Assembly (NCBI GenBank): GCA_963170055.1
Contig: CAUJGJ010000003.1
Location: 950,344-1,014,343, forward strand
From: Halisarca cf. caerulea
Taxonomy: Eukaryota > Porifera > Demospongiae > Chondrillida > Halisarcidae
Direction: 5' to 3'
Length of the DNA stretch: 64,000 bases
Shown: positions 1-14,529 of the stretch, one piece after another
How the letters are laid out: each line of letters starts with the position of its first letter
Numbering within the stretch: position 1 is the stretch's first letter
The notes under the pieces: model-generated
What the model saw: the letters and a program-made list of their open reading frames with translations, nothing else
What the model was told of the DNA's origin: nothing
Databases searched by the model: none
Position numbers and translations under genes: made by a program

Positions 1-322
1 CTGCTCCTTCTCTATACTGTACACTATACTACTGCTCCCTCTCTACACTGTACACTATACTACTGCTCCCTCTCTATACTGTACACTATACTACTGCTCC
101 CTCTCTATACTGTACACTATACTACTGCTCCCTCTCTACTGTACACTGTACTACTGCTCCCCCTCTGTACTGTACACTATACTACTGCTCCCTCTCTATA
201 CTGTACACTATACTACTGCTCCCTCTCTATACTGTACACTATACTACTGCTCCCTCTCTATACTGTACACTATACTACTGCTCCCTCTCTATACTGTACA
301 CTATACTACTGCTCCCTCTCTA

Positions 323-1390
323 TTGTACACTGTACTACTGCTCCCTCTCTATATACTGTACACTGTACTACTGCTCCCCCTCTGTACTGTACACTATACT
401 ACTGCTCCCTCTCTATACTGTACACTTTACTACTGCTCCCTCTCTACACTGTACACTATACTACTGCTCCCTCTCTACACTGTACACTATACTACTGCTC
501 CCTCTCTATACTGTACACTATACTACTGCTCCCTCTTTACACTTTACACTGTACTACTGCTCCTTCTCTATACTGTACACTATACTACTGCTCCCTCTCT
601 ACACTGTACACTATACTACTGTTCCCTCTCCATACTGTGCACTATACTACTGCTCCCTCTCTACACTGTACACTATACTACTGCTCCCTCTCTATACTGT
701 AGACTGTACTACTGCTCTCTCTCTGCACTGTACTCTATACTACTGCTCCCTCTCTATACTGTACACTATACTACTGCTCCCTCTCTATACTGTACACTAT
801 ACTACTGCTCCCTCTCTACTGTACACTGTACTACTGCTCCCCCTCTGTACTGTACACTATACTACTGCTCCCTCTCTATACTGTACACTATACTACTGCT
901 CCCTCTCTATACTGTACACTATACTACTGCTCCCTCTCTATTGTACACTGTACTACTGCTCCCTCTCTATATACTGTACACTGTACTACTGCTCCCCCTC
1001 TGTACTGTACACTATACTACTGCTCCCTCTCTATACTGTACACTTTACTACTGCTCCCTCTCTACACTGTACACTATACTACTGCTCCCTCTCTACACTG
1101 TACACTATACTACTGCTCCCTCTCTATACTGTACACTATACTACTGCTCCCTCTTTACACTTTACACTGTACTACTGCTCCTTCTCTATACTGTACACTA
1201 TACTACTGCTCCCTCTCTACACTGTACACTATACTACTGTTCCCTCTCCATACTGTGCACTATACTACTGCTCCCTCTCTACACTGTACACTATACTACT
1301 GCTCCCTCTCTATACTGTAGACTGTACTACTGCTCTCTCTCTGCACTGTACTCTATACTACTGCTCCCTCTCTATACTGTACACTATACT
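323..1390 (+). repeat. Higher-order duplication, 618-bp offset
   Basis: The block from 323 recurs from 941. Both copies carry the same ordered variants: TATTGTACACTG, TATATACTG, CTTTACACTTTACAC, GTTCCCTCTCC, TGTGCAC, and TGTAGAC (near 691 and 1,309). The offset of 618 bp is about 20 monomers. The shared order of rare variants shows block duplication rather than monomer-by-monomer exchange. Confidence 0.8.
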
Positions 1391-4300
1391 ACTGCTCCCT
1401 CTCCATACTGTACACTACTGCTCCCTCTCCATACTGTACACTCTACTACTGTTCTTTCTCTACACTGTACACTATACTACTGCTCCCCCTCTGTACTGTA
1501 CACTATACTACTGCTCCCTCTTTATACAGTACACTTTACTACTGCTCCCTCTCTATACTGTACACTACACTACTGCTCCCTCTCTATACTGTACACTATA
1601 CTACTGCTCCCTTTCTATACTGTACACTATACTACTGCTCCCTCTCTACACTGTACACTATGCTTCTGCTCTCTCTCTCTGCCCTGTACTCTATACTACT
1701 GCTCCCTCTCTATACTGTACACTATACTACTGCTCCCTCTCTATACTGTACACTATACTACTGCTCCCTCTCTATACTGTACACTTTACTACTGCTCCCT
1801 CTTTACACTTTACACTGTACTACTGCTCCTTCTCTATACTGTACACTACACTACTGCTCCCTCTCTACACTGTACACTATACTACTGCTCCCTCTCTATA
1901 CTGTACACTATACTACTGCTCCCTCTATATACTGTACACTATACTACTGCTCCCTCTCTACTGTACACTGTACTACTGCTCCCCCTCTGTACTGTACACT
2001 ATACTACTGCTCCCTCTCTATACTGTACACTATACTACTGCTCCCTCTCTATACTGTACACTATATACTACTGCTCCCTCTCTATACTGTACACTATACT
2101 ACTGCTCCCTCTCTATTTTACACTATACTACTGCTCCCCCTCTGTACTGTACACTATACTACTGCTCCCTCTCTATACTGTACACTATACTACTGCTCCC
2201 TCTCTATACTGTACACTATACTACTGCTCCCTCTCTATTTTACACTATACTACTGCTCCCCCTCTGTACTGTACACTATACTACTGCTCCCTCTCTATAC
2301 TGTACACTATACTACTACTCCCTCTCTATACTGTACACTATACTACTGCTCCCTCTCTATTGTACACTGTACTACTGCTCCCTCTCTATATACTGTACAC
2401 TGTACTACTGCTCCCCCTCTGTACTGTACACTATACTACTGCACCCTCTCTATACTGTACACTATACTACTGCTCCCTCTCTATACTGTACACTATACTA
2501 CTGCTCCCTCTCTATACTGTACACTATACTACTGCTCCCTCTTTACACTTTACACTGTACTACTGCTCCTTCTCTATACTGTACACTATACTACTGCTCC
2601 CTCTCTACACTGTACACTATACTACTGCTCCCTCTCTATTTTACACTGTACTACTGCTCCCTCTCTATATACTGTACACTGTACTACTGCTCCCCCTCTG
2701 TACTGTACACTATACTACTGCTCCCTCTCTATACTGTAAACTATACTACTGCTCCCTCTCTATACTGTACACTATACTACTGCTCCCTCTCTATACTGTA
2801 CACTATACTACTGCTCCCTCTTTACACTTTACACTGTACTACTGCTCCTTCTCTATACTGTACACTATACTACTGCTCCCTCTCTACACTGTACACTATA
2901 CTACTGCTCCCTCTCTACACTGTACACTATACTACTGCTCCCTCTCTATTTTACACTGTACTACTGCTCCCTCTCTATATACTGTACACTCTACTACTGC
3001 TCCCCCTCTGTACTGTACACTATACTACTGCTCCCTCTCTATACTGTACACTATACAACTGCTCCCTCTTTACACTTTACACTGTACTACTGCTCCTTCT
3101 CTATACTGTACACTATACTACTGCTCCCTCTCTATACTGTACACTATACTACTGCTCCCTCTTTACACTTTACACTGTACTACTGCTCCTTCTCTATACT
3201 GTACACTATACTACTGCTCCCTCTCTACACTGTACACTATACTACTGTTCCCTCTCCATACTGTGCACTATACTACTGCTCCCTCTCTACACTGTACACT
3301 ATACTACTGCTCCCTCTCTATACTGTAGACTGTACTACTGCTCTCTCTCTGCACTGTACTCTATACTACTGCTCCCTCTCTATACTGTACACTATACTAC
3401 TGCTCCCTCTCTATACTGTACACTATACTACTGCTCCCTCTCTACTGTACACTGTACTACTGCTCCCCCTCTGTACTGTACACTATACTACTGCTCCCTC
3501 TCTATACTGTACACTATACTACTGCTCCCTCTCTATACTGTACACTATACTACTGCTCCCTCTCTATACTGTACACTATACTACTGCTCCCTCTCTATAC
3601 TGTACACTATACTACTGCTCCCTCTCTATTGTACACTGTACTACTGCTCCCTCTCTATATACTGTACACTGTACTACTGCTCCCCCTCTGTACTGTACAC
3701 TATACTACTGCTCCCTCTCTATACTGTACACTTTACTACTGCTCCCTCTCTACACTGTACACTATACTACTGCTCCCTCTCTACACTGTACACTATACTA
3801 CTGCTCCCTCTCTATACTGTACACTATACTACTGCTCCCTCTTTACACTTTACACTGTACTACTGCTCCCCCTCTATACTGTACACTATACTACTGCTCC
3901 CTCTCTACACTGTACACTATACTACTGTTCCCTCTCCATACTGTGCACTATACTACTGCTCCCTCTCTACACTGTACACTATACTACTGCTCCCTCTCTA
4001 TACTGTAGACTGTACTACTGCTCTCTCTCTGCACTGTACTCTATACTACTGCTCCCTCTCTATACTGTACACTATACTACTGCTCCCTCTCCATACTGTA
4101 CACTACTGCTCCCTCTCCATACTGTACACTCTACTACTGTTCTTTCTCTACACTGTACACTATACTACTGCTCCCCCTCTGTACTGTACACTATACTACT
4201 GCTCCCTCTTTATACAGTACACTTTACTACTGCTCCCTCTCTATACTGTACACTACACTACTGCTCCCTCTCTATACTGTACACTATACTACTGCTCCCT

Positions 4301-5838
4301 TTCTATACTGTACACTATACTACTGCTCCCTCTCTACACTGTACACTATGCTTCTGCTCTCTCTCTCTGCCCTGTACTCTATACTACTGCTCCCTCTCTA
4401 TACTGTACACTATACTACTGCTCCCTCTCTATACTGTACACTATACTACTGCTCCCTCTCTATACTGTACACTTTACTACTGCTCCCTCTTTACACTTTA
4501 CACTGTACTACTGCTCCTTCTCTATACTGTACACTACACTACTGCTCCCTCTCTACACTGTACACTATACTACTGCTCCCTCTCTATACTGTACACTATA
4601 CTACTGCTCCCTCTATATACTGTACACTATACTACTGCTCCCTCTCTACTGTACACTGTACTACTGCTCCCCCTCTGTACTGTACACTATACTACTGCTC
4701 CCTCTCTATACTGTACACTATACTACTGCTCCCTCTCTATACTGTACACTATATACTACTGCTCCCTCTCTATACTGTACACTATACTACTGCTCCCTCT
4801 CTATTTTACACTATACTACTGCTCCCCCTCTGTACTGTACACTATACTACTGCTCCCTCTCTATACTGTACACTATACTACTGCTCCCTCTCTATACTGT
4901 ACACTATACTACTGCTCCCTCTCTATTTTACACTATACTACTGCTCCCCCTCTGTACTGTACACTATACTACTGCTCCCTCTCTATACTGTACACTATAC
5001 TACTACTCCCTCTCTATACTGTACACTATACTACTGCTCCCTCTCTATTGTACACTGTACTACTGCTCCCTCTCTATATACTGTACACTGTACTACTGCT
5101 CCCCCTCTGTACTGTACACTATACTACTGCACCCTCTCTATACTGTACACTATACTACTGCTCCCTCTCTATACTGTACACTATACTACTGCTCCTTCTC
5201 TATACTGTACACTATACTACTGCTCCCTCTTTACACTTTACACTGTACTACTGCTCCTTCTCTATACTGTACACTATACTACTGCTCCCTCTCTACACTG
5301 TACACTATACTACTGCTCCCTCTCTATTTTACACTGTACTACTGCTCCCTCTCTATATACTGTACACTGTACTACTGCTCCCCCTCTGTACTGTACACTA
5401 TACTACTGCTCCCTCTCTATACTGTAAACTATACTACTGCTCCCTCTCTATACTGTACACTATACTACTGCTCCCTCTCTATACTGTACACTATACTACT
5501 GCTCCCTCTTTACACTTTACACTGTACTACTGCTCCTTCTCTATACTGCACACTATACTACTGCTCCCTCTCTACACTGTACACTATACTACTGCTCCCT
5601 CTCTACACTGTACACTATACTACTGCTCCCTCTCTATTTTACACTGTACTACTGCTCCCTCTCTATATACTGTACACTCTACTACTGCTCCCCCTCTGTA
5701 CTGTACACTATACTACTGCTCCCTCTCTATACTGTACACTATACAACTGCTCCCTCTTTACACTTTACACTGTACTACTGCTCCTTCTCTATACTGTACA
5801 CTATACTACTGCTCCCTCTCTATACTGTACACTATACT
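850..5838 (+). repeat. Higher-order duplication, 2,688-bp offset
   Basis: About 850-3,150 recurs at about 3,538-5,838 with a constant offset of 2,688 bp and few substitutions. Differences seen include the sites near 1,169/3,857, 2,512/5,200 and 2,862/5,550. Both copies include the unusual ATGCTTCTGCTCTC variant (1,660 and 4,348). They diverge after about 3,150 and 5,838. Confidence 0.85.
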
Positions 5839-8800
5839 ACTGCACCCTCTCCATACTGTACACTACTGCTCCCTCTCCATACTGTACACTCTACTACTGT
5901 TCTTTCTCTACACTGTACACTATACTACTGCTCCCCCTCTGTACTGTACACTATACTACTGCTCCCTCTTTATACAGTACACTTTACTACTGCTCCCTCT
6001 CTATACTGTACACTACACTACTGCTCCCTCTCTATACTGTACACTATACTGCTGCTCCCTTTCTATACTGTACACTATACTACTGCTCCCTCTCTACACT
6101 GTACACTATACTTCTGCTCTCTCTCTCTGCCCTGTACTCTATACTACTGCTCCCTCTCTATACTGTACACTATACTACTGCTCCCTCTCTATACTGTACA
6201 CTATACTACTGCTCCCTCTCTATACTGTACACTATACTACTGCTCCCTCTTTACACTTTACACTGTACTACTGCTCCTTCTCTAACTGTACACTATACTA
6301 CTGCTCCCTCTCTACACTGTACACTATACTACTGTTCCCTCTCCATACTGTGCACTATACTACTGCTCCCTCTCTACACTGTACACTATACTACTGCTCC
6401 CTCTCTATACTGTACACTATACTACTGCTCCCTCTCCATACTGTACACTACTGCTCCCTCTCCATACTGTACACTCTACTACTGTTCTTTCTCTACACTG
6501 TACACTATACTACTGCTCCCCCTCTGTACTGTACACTATACTACTGCTCCCTCTTTATACAGTACACTTTACTACTGCTCCCTCTCTATACTGTACACTA
6601 CACTACTGCTCCCTCTCTATACTGTACACTATACTACTGCTCCCTTTCTATACTGTACACTATACTACTGCTCCCTCTCTACACTGTACACTATACTTCT
6701 GCTCTCTCTCTCTGCCCTGTACTCTATACTACTGCTCCCTCTCTATACTGTACACTATACTATACTGCTCCCTCTCTATACTGTACACTATACTACTGCT
6801 CCCTCTCTATACTGTACACTTTACTACTGCTCCCTCTTTACACTTTACACTGTACTACTGCTCCTTCTCTATACTGTACACTATACTACTGCTCCCTCTC
6901 TACACTGTACACTATGCTACTGTTCCCTCTCCATACTGTGCACTATACTACTGCTCCCTCTCTACACTGTACACTATACTACTGCTCCCTCTCTATACTG
7001 TACACTATACTACTGCTCCCTCTCTATACTGTACACTATACTACTGCTCCCTCTCTACTGTACACTGTACTACTGCTCCCCCTCTGTACTGTACACTATA
7101 CTACTGCTCCCTCTCTATACTGTACACTATACTACTGCTCCCTCTCTATACTGTACACTATACTACTGCTCCCTCTCTACACTGTACACTATACTACTGC
7201 TCCCTCTCTATTTTACACTATACTACTGCTCCCCCTCTGTACTGTACACTATACTACTGCTCCCTCTCTATACTGTACACTATACTACTACTCCCTCTCT
7301 ATACTGTACACTATACTACTGCTCCCTCTCTATTGTACACTGTACTACTGCTCCCTCTCTATATACTGTACACTGTACTACTGCTCCCCCTCTGTACTGT
7401 ACACTATACTACTGCTCCCTCTCTATACTGTACACTATACTACTGCTCCCTCTCTATACTGTACACTATACTACTGCTCCCTCTCTATACTGTACACTAT
7501 ACTACTGCTCCCTCTTTACACTTTACACTGTACTACTGCTCCTTCTCTATACTGTACACTATACTACTGCTCCCTCTCTACACTGTACACTATACTACTA
7601 CTCCCTCTCTATACTGTACACTATACTACTGCTCCCTCTCTATTTTACACTGTACTACTGCTCCCTCTCTATATACTGTACACTCTACTACTGCTCCCCC
7701 TCTGTACTGTACACTATACTACTGCTCCCTCTCTATACTGTACACTATACAACAGCTCCCTCTTTACACTTTACACTGTACTACTGCTCCCTCTCTATAC
7801 TGTACACTATACTACTGCACCCTCTCTATTGTACACTATACTACTGCTCCCTCTCTATATGCTGTACACTGTACTACTGCTCCCCCTCTGTACTGTACAC
7901 TATACTACTGCTCCCTCTCTATACTGTACACTATACTACTGCTCCCTCTCTATACTGTACACTATACTACTGCTTTCTCTCTATTTTACACTATACTACT
8001 GCTCCCCCTCTGTACTGTACACTATACTACTGCTCCCTCTCTATACTGTACACTATACTACTGCTCCCTCTTTACACTTTACACTGTACTACTGCTCCTT
8101 CTCTATACTGTACACTATACTACTGCTCCCTCTCTACACTGTACACTATACTACTGCTCCCTCTCTATTTTACACTGTACTACTGCTCCCTCTCTATATA
8201 CTGTACACTGTACTACTGCTCCCCCTCTGTACTGTACACTATACTACTGCTCCCTCTCTATACTGTAAACTATACTACTGCTCCCTCTCTATACTGTACA
8301 CTATACTACTGCTCCCTCTCTATACTGTACACTATACTACTGCTCCCTCTTTACACTTTACACTGTACTACTGCTCCTTCTCTATACTGTACACTATACT
8401 ACTGCTCCCTCTCTACACTGTACACTATACTACTGCTCTCTCTCTGCCCTGTACTCTATACTACTGCTCCCTCTCTATACTTTACACTTTACTGCTGCTC
8501 CCTCTCTATACTGTACACTGTACTACTGCTCTCTCTCTGCACTGTACTCTATACTACTGCTCCCTCTCTATGCTGTACACTTTACTACTGCTCCCTCTCT
8601 ACACTGTACACTATACTACTGCTCCCTCTCTATACTGTACACTATACTACTGCTCCCTCTTTACACTTTACACTGTACTGCTGCTCCTTCTCTATACTGT
8701 ACACTATACTACTGCTCCCTCTCTACACTGTACACTATACTACTGTTCCCTCTCCATACTGTGCACTATACTACTGCTCCCACTCTACACTGTACACTAT

Positions 8801-9060
8801 ACTACTGCTCCCTCTCTACACTGTACACTACGTATACTACTGCTCCCTCTCTATACTGTACACTATACTACTGCTCCCTCTCTATTGTACACTGTACTAC
8901 TGCTCCCTCTCTATATACTGTACACTGTACTACTGCTCCCCCTATGTACTGTACACTATACTACTGCTCCCTCTCTATACTGTACACTTTCCTACTGCTC
9001 CCTCTCTACACTGTACACTATACTACTGCTCCCTCTCTACACTGTACACTATACTACTGC

Positions 9061-12000
9061 TCCCTCTCTATACTGTACACTATACTACTGCTCCCTCTCT
9101 ACACTGTACACTATACTACTGCTCCCTCTCTACACTGTACACTATACTACTGCTCCCTCTCTATACTGTACACTATACTACTGCTCCCTCTCTATACTGT
9201 ACACTACACTACTGCTCCCTCTCTATACTGTACACTATACTACTGCTCCCTCTCTACTGTACACTGTACTACTGCTCCCCCTCTGTACTGTACACTATAC
9301 TACTGCTCCCTCTCTATACTGTAAACTATACTACTGCTCCCTCTCTATACTGTACACTATACTACTGCTCCCTCTCTATTTTACACTATACTACTGCTCC
9401 CCCTCTGTACTGTACACTATACTACTGCTCCTTCTTTACACTGTACACTATACTACTGTTCCCTCTCCATACTGTACACTATACTGCTGCTCCCTCTCTA
9501 CACTGTACACTATACTACTGCTCCCTCTCTACACTGTACACTATACTACTGCTCCCTCTCTATTGTACACTGTACTACTGCTCCCTCTCTATATACTGTA
9601 CACTGTTCTACTGCTCCCCCTATGTACTGTACACTATACTACTGCTCCCTCTCTATACTGTACACTTTCCTACTGCTCCCTCTCTACACTGTACACTATA
9701 CTACTGCTCCCTCTCTACACTGTACACTATACTACTGCTCCCTCTCTATACTGTACACTATACTACTGCTCCCTCTCTACACTGTACACTATGCTACTGC
9801 TCCCTCTCTACACTGTACACTATACTACTGCTCCCTCTCTATACTGTACACTATACTACTGCTCCCTCTCTATACTGTACACTACACTACTGCTCCCTCT
9901 CTATACTGTACACTATACTACTGCTCCCTCTCTACTGTACACTGTACTACTGCTCCCCCTCTGTACTGTACACTATACTACTGCTCCCTCTCTATACTGT
10001 AAACTATACTACTGCTCCCTCTCTATACTGGACACTATACTACTGCTCCCTCTCTATTTTACACTATACTACTGCTCCCCCTCTGTACTGTACACTATAC
10101 TACTGCTCCTTCTTTACACTGTACACTATACTACTGTTCCCTCTCCATACTGTACACTATACTGCTGCTTCCTCTCTACACTGTACACTATACTACTGCT
10201 CCCTCTCTACACTGTTCTCTATACTACTGCTCCCTCTCTATACTGTACACTGTACTTCTGCTCCCTCTCTAAACTGTACACTACACTACTGTTCTTTCTC
10301 TACACTGTACACTATACTACTGCTCCCTCTCTATACTGTACACTATACTACTGCTCCCTCTCTATACTGTACACTACACTACTGCTCCCTCTCTATACTG
10401 TACACTATACTACTGCTCCCTTTCTATACTGTACACTATACTACTGCTCCCTCTCTACACTGTACACTATACTTCTGCTCTCTCTCTCTGCCCTGTACTC
10501 TATACTACTGCTCCCTCTCTATACTTTACACTTTACTACTGCTCCCTCTCTATACTGTACACTATACTACTGCTCCCTCTCTATACTGTACACTACACTA
10601 CTGCTCCCTCTCTATACTGTACACTATACTACTGCTCCCTTTCTATACTGTACACTATACTATACTACTGCTCCCTCTCTACACTGTACACTACGTATAC
10701 TACTGCTCCCTCTCTATACTGTACACTATACTACTGCTCCCTCTCTATTGTACACTGTACTACTTCTCCCTCTCTATATACTGTACACTGTACTACTGCT
10801 CCCCCTATGTACTGTACACTATACTACTGCTCCCTCTCTATACTGTACACTTTCCTACTGCTCCCTCTCTACACTGTACACTATACTACTACTCTCTCTC
10901 TACACTGTACACTATACTACTGCTCCCTCTCTATACTGTACACTATACTACTGCTCCCTCTCTACACTGTACACTATACTACTGCTCCCTCTCTACACTG
11001 TACACTATACTACTGCTCCCTCTCTATACTGTACACTATACTACTGCTCCCTCTCTATACTGTACACTACACTACTGCTCCCTCTCTATACTGTACACTA
11101 TACTACTGCTCCCTCTCTACTGTACACTGTACTACTGCTCCCCCTCTGTACTGTACACTATACTACTGCTCCCTCTCTATACTGTACACTATACTACTGC
11201 TCCCTCTCTATACTGTACACTATACTACCGCTCCCTCTCTATACTGTACACTATACTACTGCTCCCTCTCTATTTTACACTATACTACTGCTCCCCCTCT
11301 GTACTGTACACTATACTACTGCTCCCTCTTTACACTGTACACTATACTACTGTTCCCTCTCCATACTGTACACTATACTGCTGCTCCCTCTCTACACTGT
11401 ACACTATACTACTGCTCCCTCTCTACACTGTTCTCTATACTACTGCTCCCTCTCTATACTGTACACTGTACTTGTGCTCCCTCTCTAAACTGTACACTAC
11501 ACTACTGTTCTTTCTCTACACTGTACACTATACTACTGCTCCCTCTCTATACTGTACACTATACTACTGCTCCCTCTCTATACTGTACACTACACTACTG
11601 CTCCCTCTCTATACTGTACACTATACTACTGCTCCCTTTCTATACTGTACACTATACTACTGCTCCCTCTCTACACTGTACACTATACTTCTGCTCTCTC
11701 TCTCTGCCCTGTACTCTATACTACTGCTCCCTCTCTATACTTTACACTTTACTACTGCTCCCTCTCTATACTGTACACTATACTACTGCTCCCTCTCTAT
11801 ACTGTACACTACACTACTGCTCCCTCTCTATACTGTACACTATACTACTGCTCCCTCTCTACACTGTACACTATACTACTGCTCCCTCTCTACACTGTAC
11901 ACTATACTACTGCTCCCTCTCTATACTGTACACTATACTACTGCTCCCTCTCTATACTGTACACTACACTACTGCTCCCTCTCTATACTGTACACTATAC

Positions 12001-14520
12001 TTCTGCTCCCTCTCTACTGTACACTGTACTACTGCTCCCCCTCTGTACTGTACACTATACTACTGCTCCCTCTCTATACTGTAAACTATACTACTGCTCC
12101 CTCTCTATACTGTACACTATACTACTGCTCCCTCTCTATTTTACACTATACTACTGCTCCCCCTCTGTACTGTACACTATACTACTGCTCCTTCTTTACA
12201 CTGTACACTATACTACTGTTCCCTCTCCATACTGTACACTATACTGCTGCTCCCTCTCTACACTGTACACTATACTACTGCTCCCTCTCTACACTGTACA
12301 CTATACTACTGCTCCCTCTCTATTGTACACTGTACTACTGCTCCCTCTCTATATACTGTACACTGTACTACTGCTCCCCCTATGTACTGTACACTATACT
12401 ACTGCTCCCTCTCTATACTGTACACTTTCCTACTGCTCCCTCTCTACACTGTACACTATACTACTGCTCCCTCTCTACACTGTACACTATACTACTGCTC
12501 CCTCTCTATACTGTACACTATACTACTGCTCCCTCTCTACACTGTACACTATACTACTGCTCCCTCTCTACACTGTACACTATACTACTGCTCCCTCTCT
12601 ATACTGTACACTATACTACTGCTCCCTCTCTATACTGTACACTACACTACTGCTCCCTCTCTATACTGTACACTATACTACTGCTCCCTCTCTACTGTAC
12701 ACTGTACTACTGCTCCCCCTCTGTACTGTACACTATACTACTGCTCCCTCTCTATACTGTAAACTATACTACTGCTCCCTCTCTATACTGGACACTATAC
12801 TACTGCTCCCTCTCTATTTTACACTATACTACTGCTCCCCCTCTGTACTGTACACTATACTACTGCTCCTTCTTTACACTGTACACTATACTACTGTTCC
12901 CTCTCCATACTGTACACTATACTGCTGCTTCCTCTCTACACTGTACACTATACTACTGCTCCCTCTCTACACTGTTCTCTATACTACTGCTCCCTCTCTA
13001 TACTGTACACTGTACTTCTGCTCCCTCTCTAAACTGTACACTACACTACTGTTCTTTCTCTACACTGTACACTATACTACTGCTCCCTCTCTATACTGTA
13101 CACTATACTACTGCTCCCTCTCTATACTGTACACTACACTACTGCTCCCTCTCTATACTGTACACTATACTACTGCTCCCTTTCTATACTGTACACTATA
13201 CTACTGCTCCCTCTCTACACTGTACACTATACTTCTGCTCTCTCTCTCTGCCCTGTACTCTATACTACTGCTCCCTCTCTATACTTTACACTTTACTACT
13301 GCTCCATCTCTATACTGTACACTATACTACTGCTCCCTCTCTATACTGTACACTACACTACTGCTTCCTCTCTATACTGTACACTATACTACTGCTCCCT
13401 TTCTATACTGTACACTATACTATACTACTGCTCCCTCTCTACACTGTACACTACGTATACTACTGCTCCCTCTCTATACTGTACACTATACTACTGCTCC
13501 CTCTCTATTGTACACTGTACTACTTCTCCCTCTCTATATACTGTACACTGTACTACTGCTCCCCCTATGTACTGTACACTATACTACTGCTCCCTCTCTA
13601 TACTGTACACTTTCCTACTGCTCCCTCTCTACACTGTACACTATACTACTACTCTCTCTCTACACTGTACACTATACTACTGCTCCCTCTCTATACTGTA
13701 CACTATACTACTGCTCCCTCTCTACACTGTACACTATACTACTACTCCCTCTCTACACTGTACACTATACTACTGCTCCCTCTCTATACTGTACACTATA
13801 CTACTGCTCCCTCTCTATACTGTACACTACACTACTGCTCCCTCTCTATACTGTACACTATACTACTGCTCCCTCTCTACTGTACACTGTACTACTGCTC
13901 CCCCTCTGTACTGTACACTATACTACTGCTCCCTCTCTATACTGTACACTATACTACTGCTCCCTCTCTATACTGTACACTATACTACCGCTCCCTCTCT
14001 ATACTGTACACTATACTACTGCTCCCTCTCTATTTTACACTATACTACTGCTCCCCCTCTGTACTGTACACTATACTACTGCTCCCTCTTTACACTGTAC
14101 ACTATACTACTGTTCCCTCTCCATACTGTACACTATACTCCTGCTCCCTCTCTACACTGTACACTATACTACTGCTCCCTCTCTACACTGTTCTCTATAC
14201 TACTGCTCCCTCTCTATACTGTACACTGTACTTGTGCTCCCTCTCTAAACTGTACACTACACTACTGTTCTTTCTCTACACTGTACACTATACTACTGCT
14301 CCCTCTCTATACTGTACGCTATACTACTGCTCCCTCTCTATACTGTACACTACACTACTGCTCCCTCTCTATACTGTACACTATACTACTGCTCCCTTTC
14401 TATACTGTACACTATACTACTGCTCCCTCTCTACACTGTACACTATACTTCTGCTCTCTCTCTCTGCCCTGTACTCTATACTACTGCTCCCTCTCTATAC
14501 TTTACACTTTACTACTGCTC
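9061..14520 (+). repeat. Tandem 2.7-kb higher-order unit, 2,760-bp offset
   Basis: 9,061-11,760 matches 11,821-14,520 at an offset of exactly 2,760 bp, so the second copy starts about 60 bp after the first ends. By eye I find only about eight to ten substitutions, for example near 9,241, 9,607, 9,792, 10,546, 10,606, 10,984, 11,380 and 11,558 against their partners. Monomers within one copy differ far more than this, so the 2.7-kb block was duplicated recently as a unit. Confidence 0.88.
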
Positions 14521-14529
14521 CCTCTCTAC

